From Rhyacophila brunnea (taxonomy: Eukaryota; Arthropoda; Insecta; Trichoptera; Rhyacophilidae): a stretch of DNA of 64,000 bases. The notes beneath the pieces are model-generated. The model did not search any database and was not told the origin of the DNA. It saw only the letters and a list, made by a program, of their open reading frames with translations. Both the position numbers and the translations under genes were made by a program. The stretch is from the NCBI GenBank assembly GCA_022495005.1, contig JAGYXB010000512.1:248001-312000 (forward strand). The letters are read 5' to 3'. How positions within the stretch are numbered: the first letter of the stretch is position 1; every line of letters starts with the position of its first letter. Positions 1 to 11,192 of the stretch are shown here, piece by piece.

Positions 1-264
1 ACAGTTTATTCAATTATACAGACCAATTCAAAGTTATTCGTGGGCCACGGCCGGGTCAGCTTGATATTGTGTGACCGTCGTCCAAGCAATATTTCTGAAT
101 ACCTCATCATCATTCATCAACCTCATATATCATCCACCAACACTGTACCGTCAAGTGCCGCATACCGGATAACCAAACAAATAATTCCGCGCGAGTGATA
201 GTGCAACCAGACCACGGAGCCATCATCAACATCATAAAAGGTCAGTGCCTGGCATCCTTGTTAA
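1..264. repeat. direct repeat copy 1, unclassified
   Basis: This stretch recurs at 652-1302 in the same orientation. Shared blocks include 'attcaattatacagac', 'ccacggccgggtcagctt', 'tcatcattcatcaacctc', 'gtaccgtcaagtgccgc' and 'cagaccacggagccatcatc'. The copy is continuous here but is split by a 381-bp element in the second copy. It may be part of an LTR retrotransposon leader or terminal repeat, but I see no decisive TG...CA ends or primer-binding site. The copy may begin before the window. Confidence 0.7.
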
Positions 265-651
265 ACACCCCCCCCCCCAAACCTACATCTACATCACCTT
301 CATCCCTTATTTCCCCACCTATCGCACATCCTTATTTATTATTGTCACAAAAGCAGACGACGAGCAATTACGGGTCATAAGACGACCGTGATTGCGAATA
401 ACAGACAGTGACTTCAAGACAGCCGTTGCGCGTGAGTCAGCTCAAGAGAACGAACGTATGTGTGTTTCCGCACCGCGTTATAAAGAGTGATTCAAAAGCT
501 AACTCAAAACATAAATATGTTCGACCTTCTTACACTAAATCTGATATGGTTTGAGCGAACGTCGTATCTATATCATCCATCTTGAACTTATCATCATCAT
601 TCATCAACCTCACATAATATCATAATACTGGTGCGTGTAGTTTGTAACCAC
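265..651. other. spacer between the direct repeats
   Basis: It starts with a C-run and CA-rich text. At about 589-622 it holds a third partial copy of the 'catcatcattcatcaacctcaca' motif seen in both flanking repeats. The 61-codon open frame at 195-380 runs into this C-rich text and has no recognisable domain. Confidence 0.4.
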
Positions 652-1302
652 GGTTTATTGATTAATTCAATTATACAGACTGATTCAGAAGTTGTTCGTG
701 GACCACGGCCGGGTCAGCTTGATATTGCCAAGCGATATTTCTGAATACCTCATCATCATTCATCAACCTCATATATCGTCGGTGTTTTGTAAAAAGGGCG
801 AATCAACCATTTTGGCGAAATCGAGATTTTAATGAAAATACAATATGTACCCTACAAGCTTTGTTGTGTAAAAACGGCGATTTTTATCTCCGCAGGAAAG
901 TACTTAAAAACGATAATCGACTAAAATTAAATTAATTAAAATTACCAAATAAAAAGCAAATGTGACATATTAGGCCTTTTAAAATATTATATAATAATAC
1001 CTATTATAATGACAGTATTCTTTCTAAGCTTTATTATAAACTTGTTAGATATTTATAATCATCTACAGGTAAAAAACAAATAAATGTGAAAAGTTAAAAA
1101 TCCTCCTCCTGTAAAGTAGCATTTTGGTTAATTCGCCCTTTTTACAAAACAACGACGATATCATCCACCGACAGTGTACCGTCAAGTGCCGCGTACCGGA
1201 TAACCCAACAAACAATACTGCGAGATTGATTAGATTAGACTGCAACCAGACCACGGAGCCATCATCAACATCATAAAAGGTCAGTGTTTGGCATCATGTT
1301 AA
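652..1302. repeat. direct repeat copy 2, interrupted
   Basis: Second copy of the repeat at 1-264, split between 'cctcatatat' and 'atatcatccacc' by a terminal-inverted-repeat element. Copy 1 shows the unsplit site ('cctcatatatcatccacc'), so the insertion happened after the repeat duplicated. Confidence 0.75.
777..1157. mobile_element. MITE with about 35-bp TIRs, inserted in direct repeat copy 2
   Basis: A 381-bp segment with near-perfect inverted ends: CGTCGGTGTTTTGTAAAAAG at the left and its complement at the right, and the match continues through GGGCGAAT(C/T)AACCA. The likely target duplication is ATAT (773-776 and 1158-1161), although a TA duplication with one more TIR base per side fits equally well. 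It has no coding capacity. The superfamily is not determined. Confidence 0.85.
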
Positions 1303-1753
1303 CCCGCCTCCTCCTGGGGCTACCTATCCAGCATCACCATCAAATTACAGTCCACTGCTAAAAGCGCCACATGTTCATATAATACAAATATTAGTTACGA
1401 TAACATATTAAATAAGTTTTATGGTAGCACTAGTTTCTCTCACTGTAATTCAATTATTTACGGATCCGAATGATAAATAATTGTACATATTACGTTAACA
1501 AAATGTACGTAATGTTGGCATCGTTGAAGCATTTTGCAACTGTATCACTACAGAATTGCCGTAACTATATTCAGCATGATACATATTAAACACAAATTGT
1601 AATACTATATCACTATTGCAGTACCTATTCACTAATGGATTATTATTTATAAACAATGGTAATCGATGATGTCACGAGTATGTACAACACTAATAGTAAT
1701 TGCTTATTTTGTACTCATACAAATAATATTATAATGTATTATTATTTGTTATT
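1303..1753. other. no recognised feature
   Basis: AT-rich sequence without a credible open frame or repeat that I can match within the window. Confidence 0.5.
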
Positions 1754-2106
1754 CTGCCCTCATAAGGAAAAAGGCAACTTTTCGACAAAAATCACAAATT
1801 GAGTTAATATACAGACAATGCTCTACGTGAAATTCTAAACGATATGACATAAAGTTAAAAGCAGTATAAAATTTATTTCAGTATAATAATCGATATATTG
1901 TTTTTGGTTTTTCTTCAAGAAAGCGATAGTTATTATAAGCAAATACACAGCATCGATTGAAAATGTACTGGTTTTTGCTTATACCATATATAAAATGATT
2001 AATCCATATTATTTAAAAACTTATTAAGAAAAGTTGAAAAACGTAATGGTTCATTATCTCAAAATGTGACTTTGGCAAATAGCTGCCTTTTTGCTTATGG
2101 GGGCAG
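1754..2106. mobile_element. MITE with about 26-bp TIRs
   Basis: The left end CTGCCCTCATAAGGAAAAAG pairs with the right end (reverse complement CTGCCCCCATAAGCAAAAAG); there are about three mismatches over 26 bp. TATT occurs on both sides (1750-1753 and 2107-2110) and may be the target duplication. No coding frame is present. Confidence 0.75.
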
Positions 2107-2133
2107 TATTGTAGATAAGAGTACCTAATGGTC

Positions 2134-2505
2134 TGAAATTGAAGGGTTGAAAGTATATAAGATCTAAGTGCCAAAAAATTCTAAAACAAGTTTTTTACAG
2201 CAATACAATCTATATTCCAAGCCTAATGATATTCTGAAGGGTCTAAGTTCCTAACTACCATTTTTGTCACACAAATACATTGAAACATGGGTGGGTTCTA
2301 TGTCCCCCTACATCCCCCTCTACATAGAATGTTTCAATATTGTTATTCTTTCTTTGTTTATTTTATCTTTAGAATTATGTAAACTTATCATATTATACTG
2401 ATGTTCTTCTGTAGCTTTGTAAATATGGTTTTATTCTTTTTTTGTTATATCTCACATTCACATTTTTGGCACTTTGACCCGACAGACTTTCAACTCTTCA
2501 ATTGA
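2134..2505. repeat. foldback-type inverted repeat
   Basis: The left arm (about 2134-2178, with 'aattgaagggttgaaagt' and 'aagtgccaaaaa') is complementary to the right arm (about 2462-2505). A second, inner inverted repeat sits near 2279-2338 ('attgaaacat' against 'atgtttcaat', 'ttctatgt' against 'acatagaa'). This is probably a decayed non-autonomous DNA element. Confidence 0.55.
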
Positions 2506-2744
2506 GTCTCAACCACGGGATTGTAACTGAAACCTGCGAAGCTATTATTATGCTATGAAATCGTCAAGTACTCAAGAATTAAAAATGGTGGTATGACAGG
2601 AATATTGAACCCCTATCAAACGTGTCGCTTAATGAATGACATGCGAATCATTTTTGTATGATACGCGGGCAAAGTTTAAATTACTTATGCAAAATTTTAA
2701 TACATTTTTATATATTATAATATATCTGAAATAAATTAATTATT

Positions 2745-2925
2745 AGCAAGTGCAAGTACATCCACGTGCGGCTTGAGCATCGGCATATAACATCGTGGGT
2801 CCCAGGTTCGAATCCAGACAAGTACACATATTGTTTTTCAATTTGTGTATGAGTCAAAGTATGGACCTAATAGGTTGAGCAAGTGGCTGCCATCCTTTTC
2901 TCATAAAAACAAAATCTGTTAATGC
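2745..2925 (+). mobile_element. tRNA-derived SINE, family B
   Basis: A box-B-like GGTTCGAATCC lies at about 2803-2813. It is followed by a body shared with 17190-17285 and 39775-39925: 'attgtttttcaatttgtg', 'agtatggacct', 'ataggttgagcaagtggct'. The head looks tRNA-derived but would not fold as a functional tRNA. Confidence 0.65.
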
Positions 2926-3630
2926 ATACGTATAATTTCCTGTGCACGATTACAGATAGGTAGATATATTTTAACTGGAAATATCGCCATAGAACAATAA
3001 CGAACATCTTACAAGGATTTCATTTAAAATAACATAAGTAATCTTTAGTTTTTCCAAACCTTTCAATGGCAATGTTAATTATAAAATTATTATATCAATA
3101 CTATATAGAATTAGACTTCAATGTAATGCTGAAATATGTCATCCGTCTCACCTTTCTTTGCATTGAGTTTGCCATTAAGGAATAACTTACCCCGGTTGAT
3201 TTTAATGCTTAAAACAAGTTAGAAAACTTATGTGATATGCAAAGTAGTACAGCTTTAAGCCAACTCGAAGTACTTATACAAGTCTTACGAAGGTACGTTT
3301 CAACTCTTTGGAGATATGACAGCTCGAGTTTGTATGAAGGCGCGAAAAGTTTCTATCTTCTTATATTGTTACCCGTTCTTCACATAACTTATAAATAGGG
3401 ATGCTTTGAAGCGTTACGATATTTTAGTTTACAATACTAGAAATGTAATTCTTATGATGTTTGAATGAAATAGTATTTCAAATGCCTTCTCATAAAAGTA
3501 TGATTCAATTGTATTTTTATATTATTTAAGATTATGAGATAAATTTTCGCATTTGTTCGTATTTACTGTAATGGCGAAAATCCACAGAATGCTGTATGTC
3601 AAATACGTAGAATACGTAGTATATGGCATA

Positions 3631-4006
3631 CATGCCCCCAAGGGAGATATAGGGGGCCCTAGGGTAGGGGCCTGGGCTCAGGAGGGGCCCAGTGAAACAA
3701 ATCACAAATTTGCTTCACTAGTTAAAAAAAAGTCGCCTGCGGTGCCTTTTCCTTCAATAATAATAGTATTTAAAATTACGTGGTTGTACGATACAATTTT
3801 TAATTGTGTACCAATTCTCGACAACTGCATAATTCAAACGGATGTATTAAAATATATAAAAAAAAAAAAAAACACTAAATATTATACGCAATATTTTTTT
3901 GGAAAACGCTACTGTAGAGCATCACACTGCCTTTATCCTAAGTGATAGGTAGGGGGGGTGCCAAAGATCCTCGCCTAGGGGCCCGCTTTAGGATGTGGGG
4001 GCCATG
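3631..4006 (+). mobile_element. GC-ended MITE family G, copy 1
   Basis: The ends are runs of GGCCCC-type sequence bounded by CATG on both sides. The interior is partly shared with 39305-39595 (inverted) and 63540-63666: 'gctactgtagagcatcacactgcc', a 'taggtaggg' motif and 'ggggcccgcttta'. The 130-codon open frame across it is accidental. Confidence 0.65.
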
Positions 4007-5403
4007 ATGGCACATACAACTTAGCCAGCCTTAGACCATCCATAGCACTCCGGATTTGAGTTTCGATATCGTCTTCAATGGACTTCTTTTCTCAAATGTT
4101 TTCCCTTAATTTATCTCAAAAAATAGATTGACAATATATTTATTTAATATTTCTATCTAGAATCAATAAGAATCGATTAGTGATTTCAAATCTATATCTC
4201 CAAGAACAAAATAATAAATGATTCGATGTGGAAATTGCCTTCGTGTTGTAAAGTCTACTTTCACCCTTAGATATACATACACAGTCCGCTTTATTGTTAT
4301 TTTATGTAGGTACGTGAATGATCCAGCGCAGGATTTTCATTTTCATATACCATTTGGATCGTTTCCTCCCATAAAGTAAGTTTGGTGCATTTAATCATAA
4401 ACATGGCGCATATCCATTCATAACCGCTATACGTCAGTGAAGAAATATTTTTCTGTACCTACAAACTTAATTATAAGTGCTAAATACATTATTTCAGTAT
4501 AATAATAAGATTTTATATTGCATACTTATCCGTTAAATATTCATTTTCGTTAAATAATATTGGTTGCTATTTGAGGATAACATTTAGGTACAACATTGAG
4601 TGAATGCACAAAAAATATAGATACTTTTCTCGTAAACTTATTAAAAGTATCGAGACTTCTTCTTGCATCGCATCCTTATTGTTGAGTAGTAGCCCCAGGC
4701 TGTGTTCGCAAAATCGAGTATTCCTGGAGTGCATTATGCAAGAAAGATGACGCGCCACTTGCAAAACTGCATAACCGTAGCCGCAACTCGGTGCATTGTG
4801 GGATATCGGTGTTTACTTTCAGACCCTATTCATGCATCGTTCAGTGGTAGACGTTAAATAATACCCACGTGCAATCGCGAACAGAGTCTCAATTTTCATG
4901 TAGCACATTTGCAACGTGATTTATCTCATATTGTAAACTTCGATCACATAACAGAACATTCTGGATGAACGACATTAATTTACCATTATGGTTGATCTAT
5001 TTTTCTTAAATTGTTTATTTTCTATAAATGAGTTAATACATTTAGTAGGTTAAGTTTGCAATGTATATTATTATGGTATGCACGTTCAATAGAAATCAAA
5101 ATGAAACCATGCTGCTCTTGCGATATTTATCTGTCACACTTGCTGGGCAAATCAGTCGATGGAGTGATTATGTGGTCTAACAACTTAACCGTTGTTTGCT
5201 ACGGTTTGAATGAGGTGGATGCATTGTTCGAAAATCTAACATCTGGAACTGTAATTTACTGAAGTATCCGTTGTGTATACATAACAATTACAATCGATAA
5301 TGTTTAAAAAAAGGATAATTTATATTATAATACAATAAGTCGTGGTCGTCGTCGTATAAACAGATATATCATCAAAATAGCTATGTTGATTCAATAAGTT
5401 ATT
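4007..5403. other. no recognised feature
   Basis: Two short open frames (4567-4764 minus, 5056-5262 plus) lack recognisable domains. I see no TIR pairs or SINE heads. Confidence 0.4.
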
Positions 5404-5668
5404 TGTGTCGCTGAGTTTCAAAACCCGCTATAACACTTATGTTGAGAAAATCAATAAAAACTTTTTGAACTAAAAAGGTTTTTGAATGTTTCAGTAGTGT
5501 TATAGCGGGATTTGATAGACACATTAATTTTGTTTCATAAATGACAGTTAATCATAGCGGATTTTGAAAGAGGCAAAAAAAATCATGTAGAGATTTTAAT
5601 AACAAATCCAACGATATATATATATCTTAATTATTTCAAAATAGTGGGTTTTGAAATTTAGCGACACA
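5404..5668. mobile_element. MITE with about 27-bp TIRs
   Basis: The ends TGTGTCGCTGAGTTTCAAAA and the complement of TGTGTCGCTAAATTTCAAAA bound a 265-bp AT-rich segment, and the match continues through ACCC(G/A)CTAT. A third copy of the terminal motif, inverted, lies inside ('ttatagcgggatttgatagacaca', about 5500-5523). No clear target duplication was seen. Confidence 0.75.
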
Positions 5669-7690
5669 TTTACAATTCCTAAATCAAGTACATAATGAAC
5701 TAAAAACTAACGTGATCATTATATGGTAAAAAAAACAAATGATAAAATTAATGTTAGATCTCTTTGAAGTGTGACCCACTATCATATCGCATCTTTGCCG
5801 CTAAGTAAATATGCATCTCGATCAAAAAACTTGTATACCACTTTAGGAAAAAAGGTTTATCTTCCATGCCCTTTCGTCTACAATCCGTAACAATGCTGAA
5901 AACAAGTCAATCAGTTAATACTGTAATATTGTGTATAATATCTGAATGTAATAATATGTGGTCGTTATATTTCATAGCATAATAGATTACTTATTATATG
6001 AAATAGATTTTTTGTGTGATTGCCTATTATACAAGTGTACTAAAGTGCGTCATTGAAAAGGCGCTGTGTTTTCCGGTATAATGTCCATCAGTTGTCATAA
6101 AATAGAAAAGATATTCAGTAGTGTGACATACAAACTTTTGGTAAATCAACTGTGTACAAAATTATACAAAGTAATATAATTATACATATAGTCAATTATC
6201 TACGTGAATAATATAATAAATAATGTTCTTAGAAATAAATAAATTTATTCAATTACTACTATCTGTTGAAACGTATTAATGTATATTTATATAAAAATTT
6301 AAACTTTTTATATCTCTTCATTTTCTTATAGATAATAACAGTACTAAGAGGAAAGGCATGGGATGGACATTCTTCCTGTAGTTGATGACTGGTTATGTCG
6401 ATATATAATTAAGTAAACGGAAGCATAAAAAATTTCTATCTTTCATAAATGTTTAGTTTAAATGTCTATTGAATACAAACACGGAATAAAATAAATATTA
6501 TTATAGATAATCACAATTACAGCAATTGATTTAATCATGATTGGTGAATACAGCTGTTGTAATGTGAGTGTTATTGTCTATGTTTTATCTATTTTCAAAT
6601 ATAAATAAGTATACAATTCAATATTTATTTTAAACGAGATTTTTGTGTTTCGTGCATAAGTAGTCGCTGTTGTTGCTAATAATCATTGCATGGTATTCAT
6701 TAAACAAAAATAATAAACAACAATTTTGTATTAGTCGATAAACCATTATTATGGTCACATATCGGCATTTCATTTTAATTAATCGCCATCTGAGTATGCC
6801 TAAGTTTTTTCATAATAATATGCTTTTCGCGGATTTGGAAGCTATATATTCATTTTTTTCACTGTCTATCATTTGACATGGATATTGTCTGCCTCAGGAA
6901 GAGGTTTCTCAAGAGTTATTTTTTTATTACGAGAAATATATATTATTATTTTCTAAACATATTATGATCATACTCTAGGTTCAAACGAACATAACAAGTG
7001 AATTTTCTAGACCTAGAATTTTAACCAGAGATAAATGACTTCATATGACCTATTAACACTAGTATTTAGACATCGTTTTTTTTTTAATTTTAATTTTAAT
7101 AAACTTTAAAATAATATTTTACTTAACTTATATTTAAATAATAGTTTTACCTAACAGTATATTCAATACATTAAGAGGTAGTAAACACAATTTGTCTTAT
7201 TTATATTAAATGGTTTAGTAAAAATGTATATTTGAGGTTAAAAGTGCATCGCTTAAAGCTGACTTTAACATAAGAGTATGTACAAGTAATATTTTTCTAC
7301 ATAACGAATTTAGTAGGAAGTAAAAGTAATATCACAATAACACTATATTATATTATTAATTATAAGTATCGAAAAAAATGACTCACTTTACTGCATAGAA
7401 GACATTATATCTTAGCAGAAGATCCTTTGAACGTAGACGGCGGCTTAGAAACAAACAGCGAATACTTTTTCCAATATATTCGCTATTTTGCTGATCTTGA
7501 AACTGAACACATTTTATAAACCAACATTTCACTTTTAAACTCTGTTTATTAAAGTACTGCCAACTTTTAAATCACTAAAGTCGCTAATAAGTACTTGTTT
7601 ATAATTAACAGAACTATATATAACTTACTTTAAATGTTTTTTTTTGTATTGTATTATTAAATATTTTAGTAGGTGCTATTTATTCAGCGT
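5669..7690. other. AT-rich, no recognised feature
   Basis: Very AT-rich, with homopolymer and short-period AT runs. No supported gene, SINE or TIR pair. Confidence 0.45.
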
Positions 7691-7696
7691 AGTCTA

Positions 7697-8110
7697 CTCA
7701 CGATACGGACAGCTGATCGCGTAAGCATACACTTGTAATAGTAACTCCACGCTTCGTCTGTTATCACTAAAACTGCAATACTTCAGAATACACTTTCATC
7801 CGAAAGATACTTTTAAATTCATTCCCAAGCATGTGTTTAGTGCTTCGATGTTAAAATTGATGGTTTGTTTATGGTATTTCGAAAGGAAACACGACCGCAA
7901 GATCAGAGTAAGCAAATGCCGCTTCGTCTAGATACGTTCAACTAGCGCGATGTGACGTTTGGTCGGAAAATGCCTCGCGTAACTTCGACGCCGGGCGCCA
8001 GAGCGCCGATCGTCGCGCGCGGAAAACTCGGCGCCGTTGCCGCTCGCCGAGTATGGGGGAGGGACGTCCCCTTTGTGCGGAACAAGGAGGGTGGATATGC
8101 ATGCGGCGTT
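7697..8110 (-). promoter_or_regulatory. CpG-rich block with possible minus-strand first exon
   Basis: About 7905-8110 is strikingly GC- and CpG-rich against the surrounding AT-rich DNA. On the minus strand, the sequence leaving this block runs about 200 bp to a strong donor-like GTGAGT (reads ACTCAC on the plus strand, about 7697-7702). A CpG-rich promoter followed by a non-coding first exon would look like this. Overlapping open frames exist on both strands (for example 7952-8254 plus) but none has a recognisable domain. Inference only. Confidence 0.3.
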
Positions 8111-8754
8111 GCCGAACTTGACACAAAGTTTATTTTTTTTATTTCCACAGCCGGGTTACCCGATTACGATGCAGTCAGACGTGCGTCTGTAAGGGTTGCC
8201 GGGGGGAGGGGGATGAATAAGTCAGCGAATTGTAAGGTTGTGTGTGAGGGGTGAGATCCTCCTCCCAGTCTCTAAATGTATTCATATTGCCGAGAAAGTG
8301 GATTTTGTGTTTAAATAAAATATTCGTTGGCTTAATAAACCGAAATAATGTCTTGTTTGTAATCATCATTTTGGTGTTTGAACAAGAGATAATTTGCTTC
8401 AATTAAATTTGTCTTTCACTGAATGAGACTGATTGTTTTATGGCTTCTAGTTATTTTGATATGATTATTAATCACTCTCAAACAATAAAGTTAACCTAAT
8501 TTTTCGTGTTGGATTATTACGTACGTAGTAATTATAAGAACTATTGAAAAGCACTAAAGCTCTCAAAATACCCCTAATGGCATTATATTATTTACCCTTA
8601 GGGTAGTATTACATATTATATGTAGTGTTTATGTTGTTATATTGTTATCTTGTTAAGTTTGTAGAAATCAATATACTTTGCATTGCAACATTGCTAAGTA
8701 CTGCCTGCAAATTTAATGATCTCGTTGCAGATATTTTTTTGTATCCCTAGACGA

Positions 8755-8860
8755 CTAGACCGCTATGAAAAACTTGGACCTAGTGAGACTCGAACGTCGC
8801 CTTGAAATCTTGTTATATTATTTTCTTAATTTCAGTTACCAAGTTGGTATCCGTTTCTTG
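8755..8860 (-). repeat. tRNA-like SINE head
   Basis: Read on the minus strand, a box-A-like ACTTGGTAACTG is followed by a box-B-like GTTCGAGTCTC. It resembles the minus-strand tRNA-like piece at 26700-26775. It is too degenerate to be a working tRNA. Confidence 0.4.
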
Positions 8861-8884
8861 GCGAAATTTTAAACAACTCAGATA

Positions 8885-9065
8885 GCGTCCTTCTTCTTCT
8901 TCTGCCATCCCCTATCCGAGATCGGCCTCCACCAGGGGGACTCAGAACAGTTTGTTGGACCTGTTCTCGTAACAATCACGGAGATTAATAACTCACAGAA
9001 TACGTCTTAATCGTCTGCTATCTTGCCTTTGGTAATTATCTGGAATGATGTACTTCTGTCTATTA
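8885..9065 (-). mobile_element. RTE-like LINE, C-terminal fragment
   Basis: The minus-strand translation gives a degenerate version of the tail seen better at 50835-51010: 'KYIIP', then 'NLRDCYENRSNKLF', then 'EADLG' and a stop. In RTE-clade elements this is the extreme C-terminus of the endonuclease-reverse transcriptase. It contains stops and frameshifts and is therefore dead. Confidence 0.6.
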
Positions 9066-9345
9066 CTATAACATAGCGCCGATATACAATATTTTATTTA
9101 AATATTAATCTATGCAAAACTTATCAATGTTTCTCATTCGTTTGAGAATATCGACATTAGTCACTCCAGTAATTCAAAAAAAATGAGGGTATATCTATAC
9201 AGCTTATTACCAATATTTAGACGGTTTATTGGTAAATTTATATATACAGTGAGCTTAGTGAAATTGAAATATGTGAGTTCAAGTTTCACTCAATTCTACG
9301 GTTAATTTTAGGTATTATAAGGTACATTTTATTTGGCTAGCTCAG

Positions 9346-10115
9346 GGGTCGGCAAACTCTTGGACCAAAGGAGCCAAATATGAGTTGCACAATGGTCAAA
9401 AAAAATTAGAAAGACATAATATGTATATTTTTATAAAATTTGATTTATTTAAATGAATTAATTACATTTTATAATTGTTTATTAAACTTTATTAAGTGAA
9501 GAAGATTTCCTGAATAAAACTAGCGTACATATTTGTCTTTATTGTTGAAATTATAAATATATTTTTTACAGAATATGAATTACAAACAATTTTCACGCAT
9601 TCCTTAAAACTAATGTGAACAATGACCTTCCTTGTATTTCTTTGGGAGAGTTTCTGTATGTTTGGTATGTAACTTTTAATTTCAAGCGCAACTCTAAATT
9701 CTCATCAGTTATTTGGCTTTTCTAAATGCTTTTTTATATTGTTCATGTTTGTAATGATTGTTCACATACATATTATGTAGACTCGAATATGAGTTAGGAA
9801 AGGTATTCTATGTATTAAAAATCATACTATCTACCGTATGTAAATCTTTTTGAGTGTTCCACTTGTGTTGTGAAATTAAATTGCATTTTTCTCTCTCCGA
9901 ATCCTTAATTTTGGTGGCAAGACCTACACATTTGGAGATGCATAACTCTTTGCTTGTTAAATCCACCAATAAAATTGTATTTCAAAAGTACTCGTCTCAA
10001 TATCAAATGGAGAAAAATTTAATTTGTCGACTTTTGCAATGGGAAAATTTAAAACAACAACAATCATACCTTTTTGCATCAACCATCACGGAGGACAAAT
10101 TAGTCTCGCGATAAT
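9346..10115 (-). mobile_element. hAT transposase remnant (GTF2IRD2/ZBED-like) with one terminus
   Basis: CAGGGGTCGGCAAACT at 9346 is a classic hAT terminal repeat, followed by an 'ggagccaaat' motif like that at the other hAT (48300-48351). Minus-strand frames read 'FEIQFYW', 'SMIFNT', 'VCEQS' and 'TDENLELRLKLK'. These align by eye with the pre-dimerisation and dimerisation regions translated at 46829-47230. It is heavily frameshifted. The opposite terminus was not found. Confidence 0.65.
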
Positions 10116-10197
10116 GTCATTATATAATATAATAAGTGTACAAATCAATGACAAAAAATAAAAGTTATCAAATTCTAATGGATTCAAGCTCTGTACT

Positions 10198-10567
10198 ATT
10201 CCATTTAAGTCGTTTTTTGCGAGCCGGGTTTCGCCTTTCGGCATAGGCACCGTGTACACTCACCAAAGGTAAACACACACTGACAACGAACTCTCTTTAC
10301 TCTAGCTTATATAATAAATCAATACAATAAAGTAGGTAAAAACTCCATTACCTACCTATCAAGTCAAAGGTTATAAAAAATACAATAAACAAATTATGAA
10401 TAGTTGAAGTGTCAGTAAAAAAACTAATTAGTAAAATCCCTATCTTATTAATAACAATAATTAACTGTATAAGTTGTCAGTTTGTATTTGCCTTTGGTGA
10501 GTGCGCATAGTACCTGAAGATGCCGAAAGATGAAACCCGGGTCGCAAACAAAATACTCAAATGGAAT
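10198..10567. mobile_element. inverted-repeat element with hammerhead-like core (Penelope-like)
   Basis: Imperfect arms of about 85-90 bp (10198-10284 and 10475-10567) face each other over about 190 bp. The right arm contains CTGAAGA (10514-10520), GCC-GAAA, GAAAC (10532-10536), CCGG, then GTC (10541-10543). The left arm, read in complement, supplies the matching stem GCC-GAAA-GGC and GAAACCCGG. Together they resemble the conserved parts of a hammerhead ribozyme, which is known in the terminal repeats of Penelope-like retroelements. Neither arm alone keeps every core base. Confidence 0.55.
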
Positions 10568-11192
10568 GGTCTGTGGAAATGGAATGGAATAATGAAATAT
10601 CTATCGATAGTATTAATTTCATAAATATAAACATCTACTTATGCCTTATTAATCAATATTCTTGTATGAGTTATTCCATTTTGATATATGCACGACTTGT
10701 TTTGTTAGTTAGATTTACGTAACATCTACACTATATGCATCTGGGCCTAAGTTATCTTTTGTAATTTATATGGCATCCATTTCTTCTTTTAGAAAATAAA
10801 TAGTGTATTTAAGTATATTTACAATAATTGCTATGTCCATTATCTATAAATTATCTACTAATGTGATTCATTCAATAAGCAACACTGAATAAATTCTCGT
10901 ACCGAGAGTTTTACGATTCAATCGACACTCGCATATATTAATTAAAACTCCTTCAAATTGAAAACGTGAGGAACCTTAATTATGTAAATATCGCTTCATA
11001 ATATTTTCATTGAAAGGCCAAGATTGCTTTTACTATAATTGAAGCAATAGGTACCCGCGAGAAAAACACTTTAAATAATTTACTTCATTCGAGGTAACAA
11101 CTTACAGCACTCTGGCATAACCATGAATTGACATACTTAGATTTTATCGAGAAAATTTTTCTCATGGAATTTTATGCATATACATATAGTTG
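10568..11192. other. no recognised feature
   Basis: AT-rich. No supported gene or repeat. Confidence 0.45.

Noticed and set aside
1..1302. Pair of LTRs of an LTR retrotransposon
   Set aside because: The copies are only about 0.65 kb apart and I could not identify TG/CA ends, a primer-binding site or a polypurine tract.
3553..3945. 130-codon open frame
   Set aside because: It overlaps a non-coding GC-ended MITE whose other copies do not keep the frame, and it includes a poly-Lys run from an A-tract.
7938..8254. Three overlapping open frames on both strands
   Set aside because: A high-GC patch lacks stop codons by composition; no domain is recognisable and the frames shadow each other.
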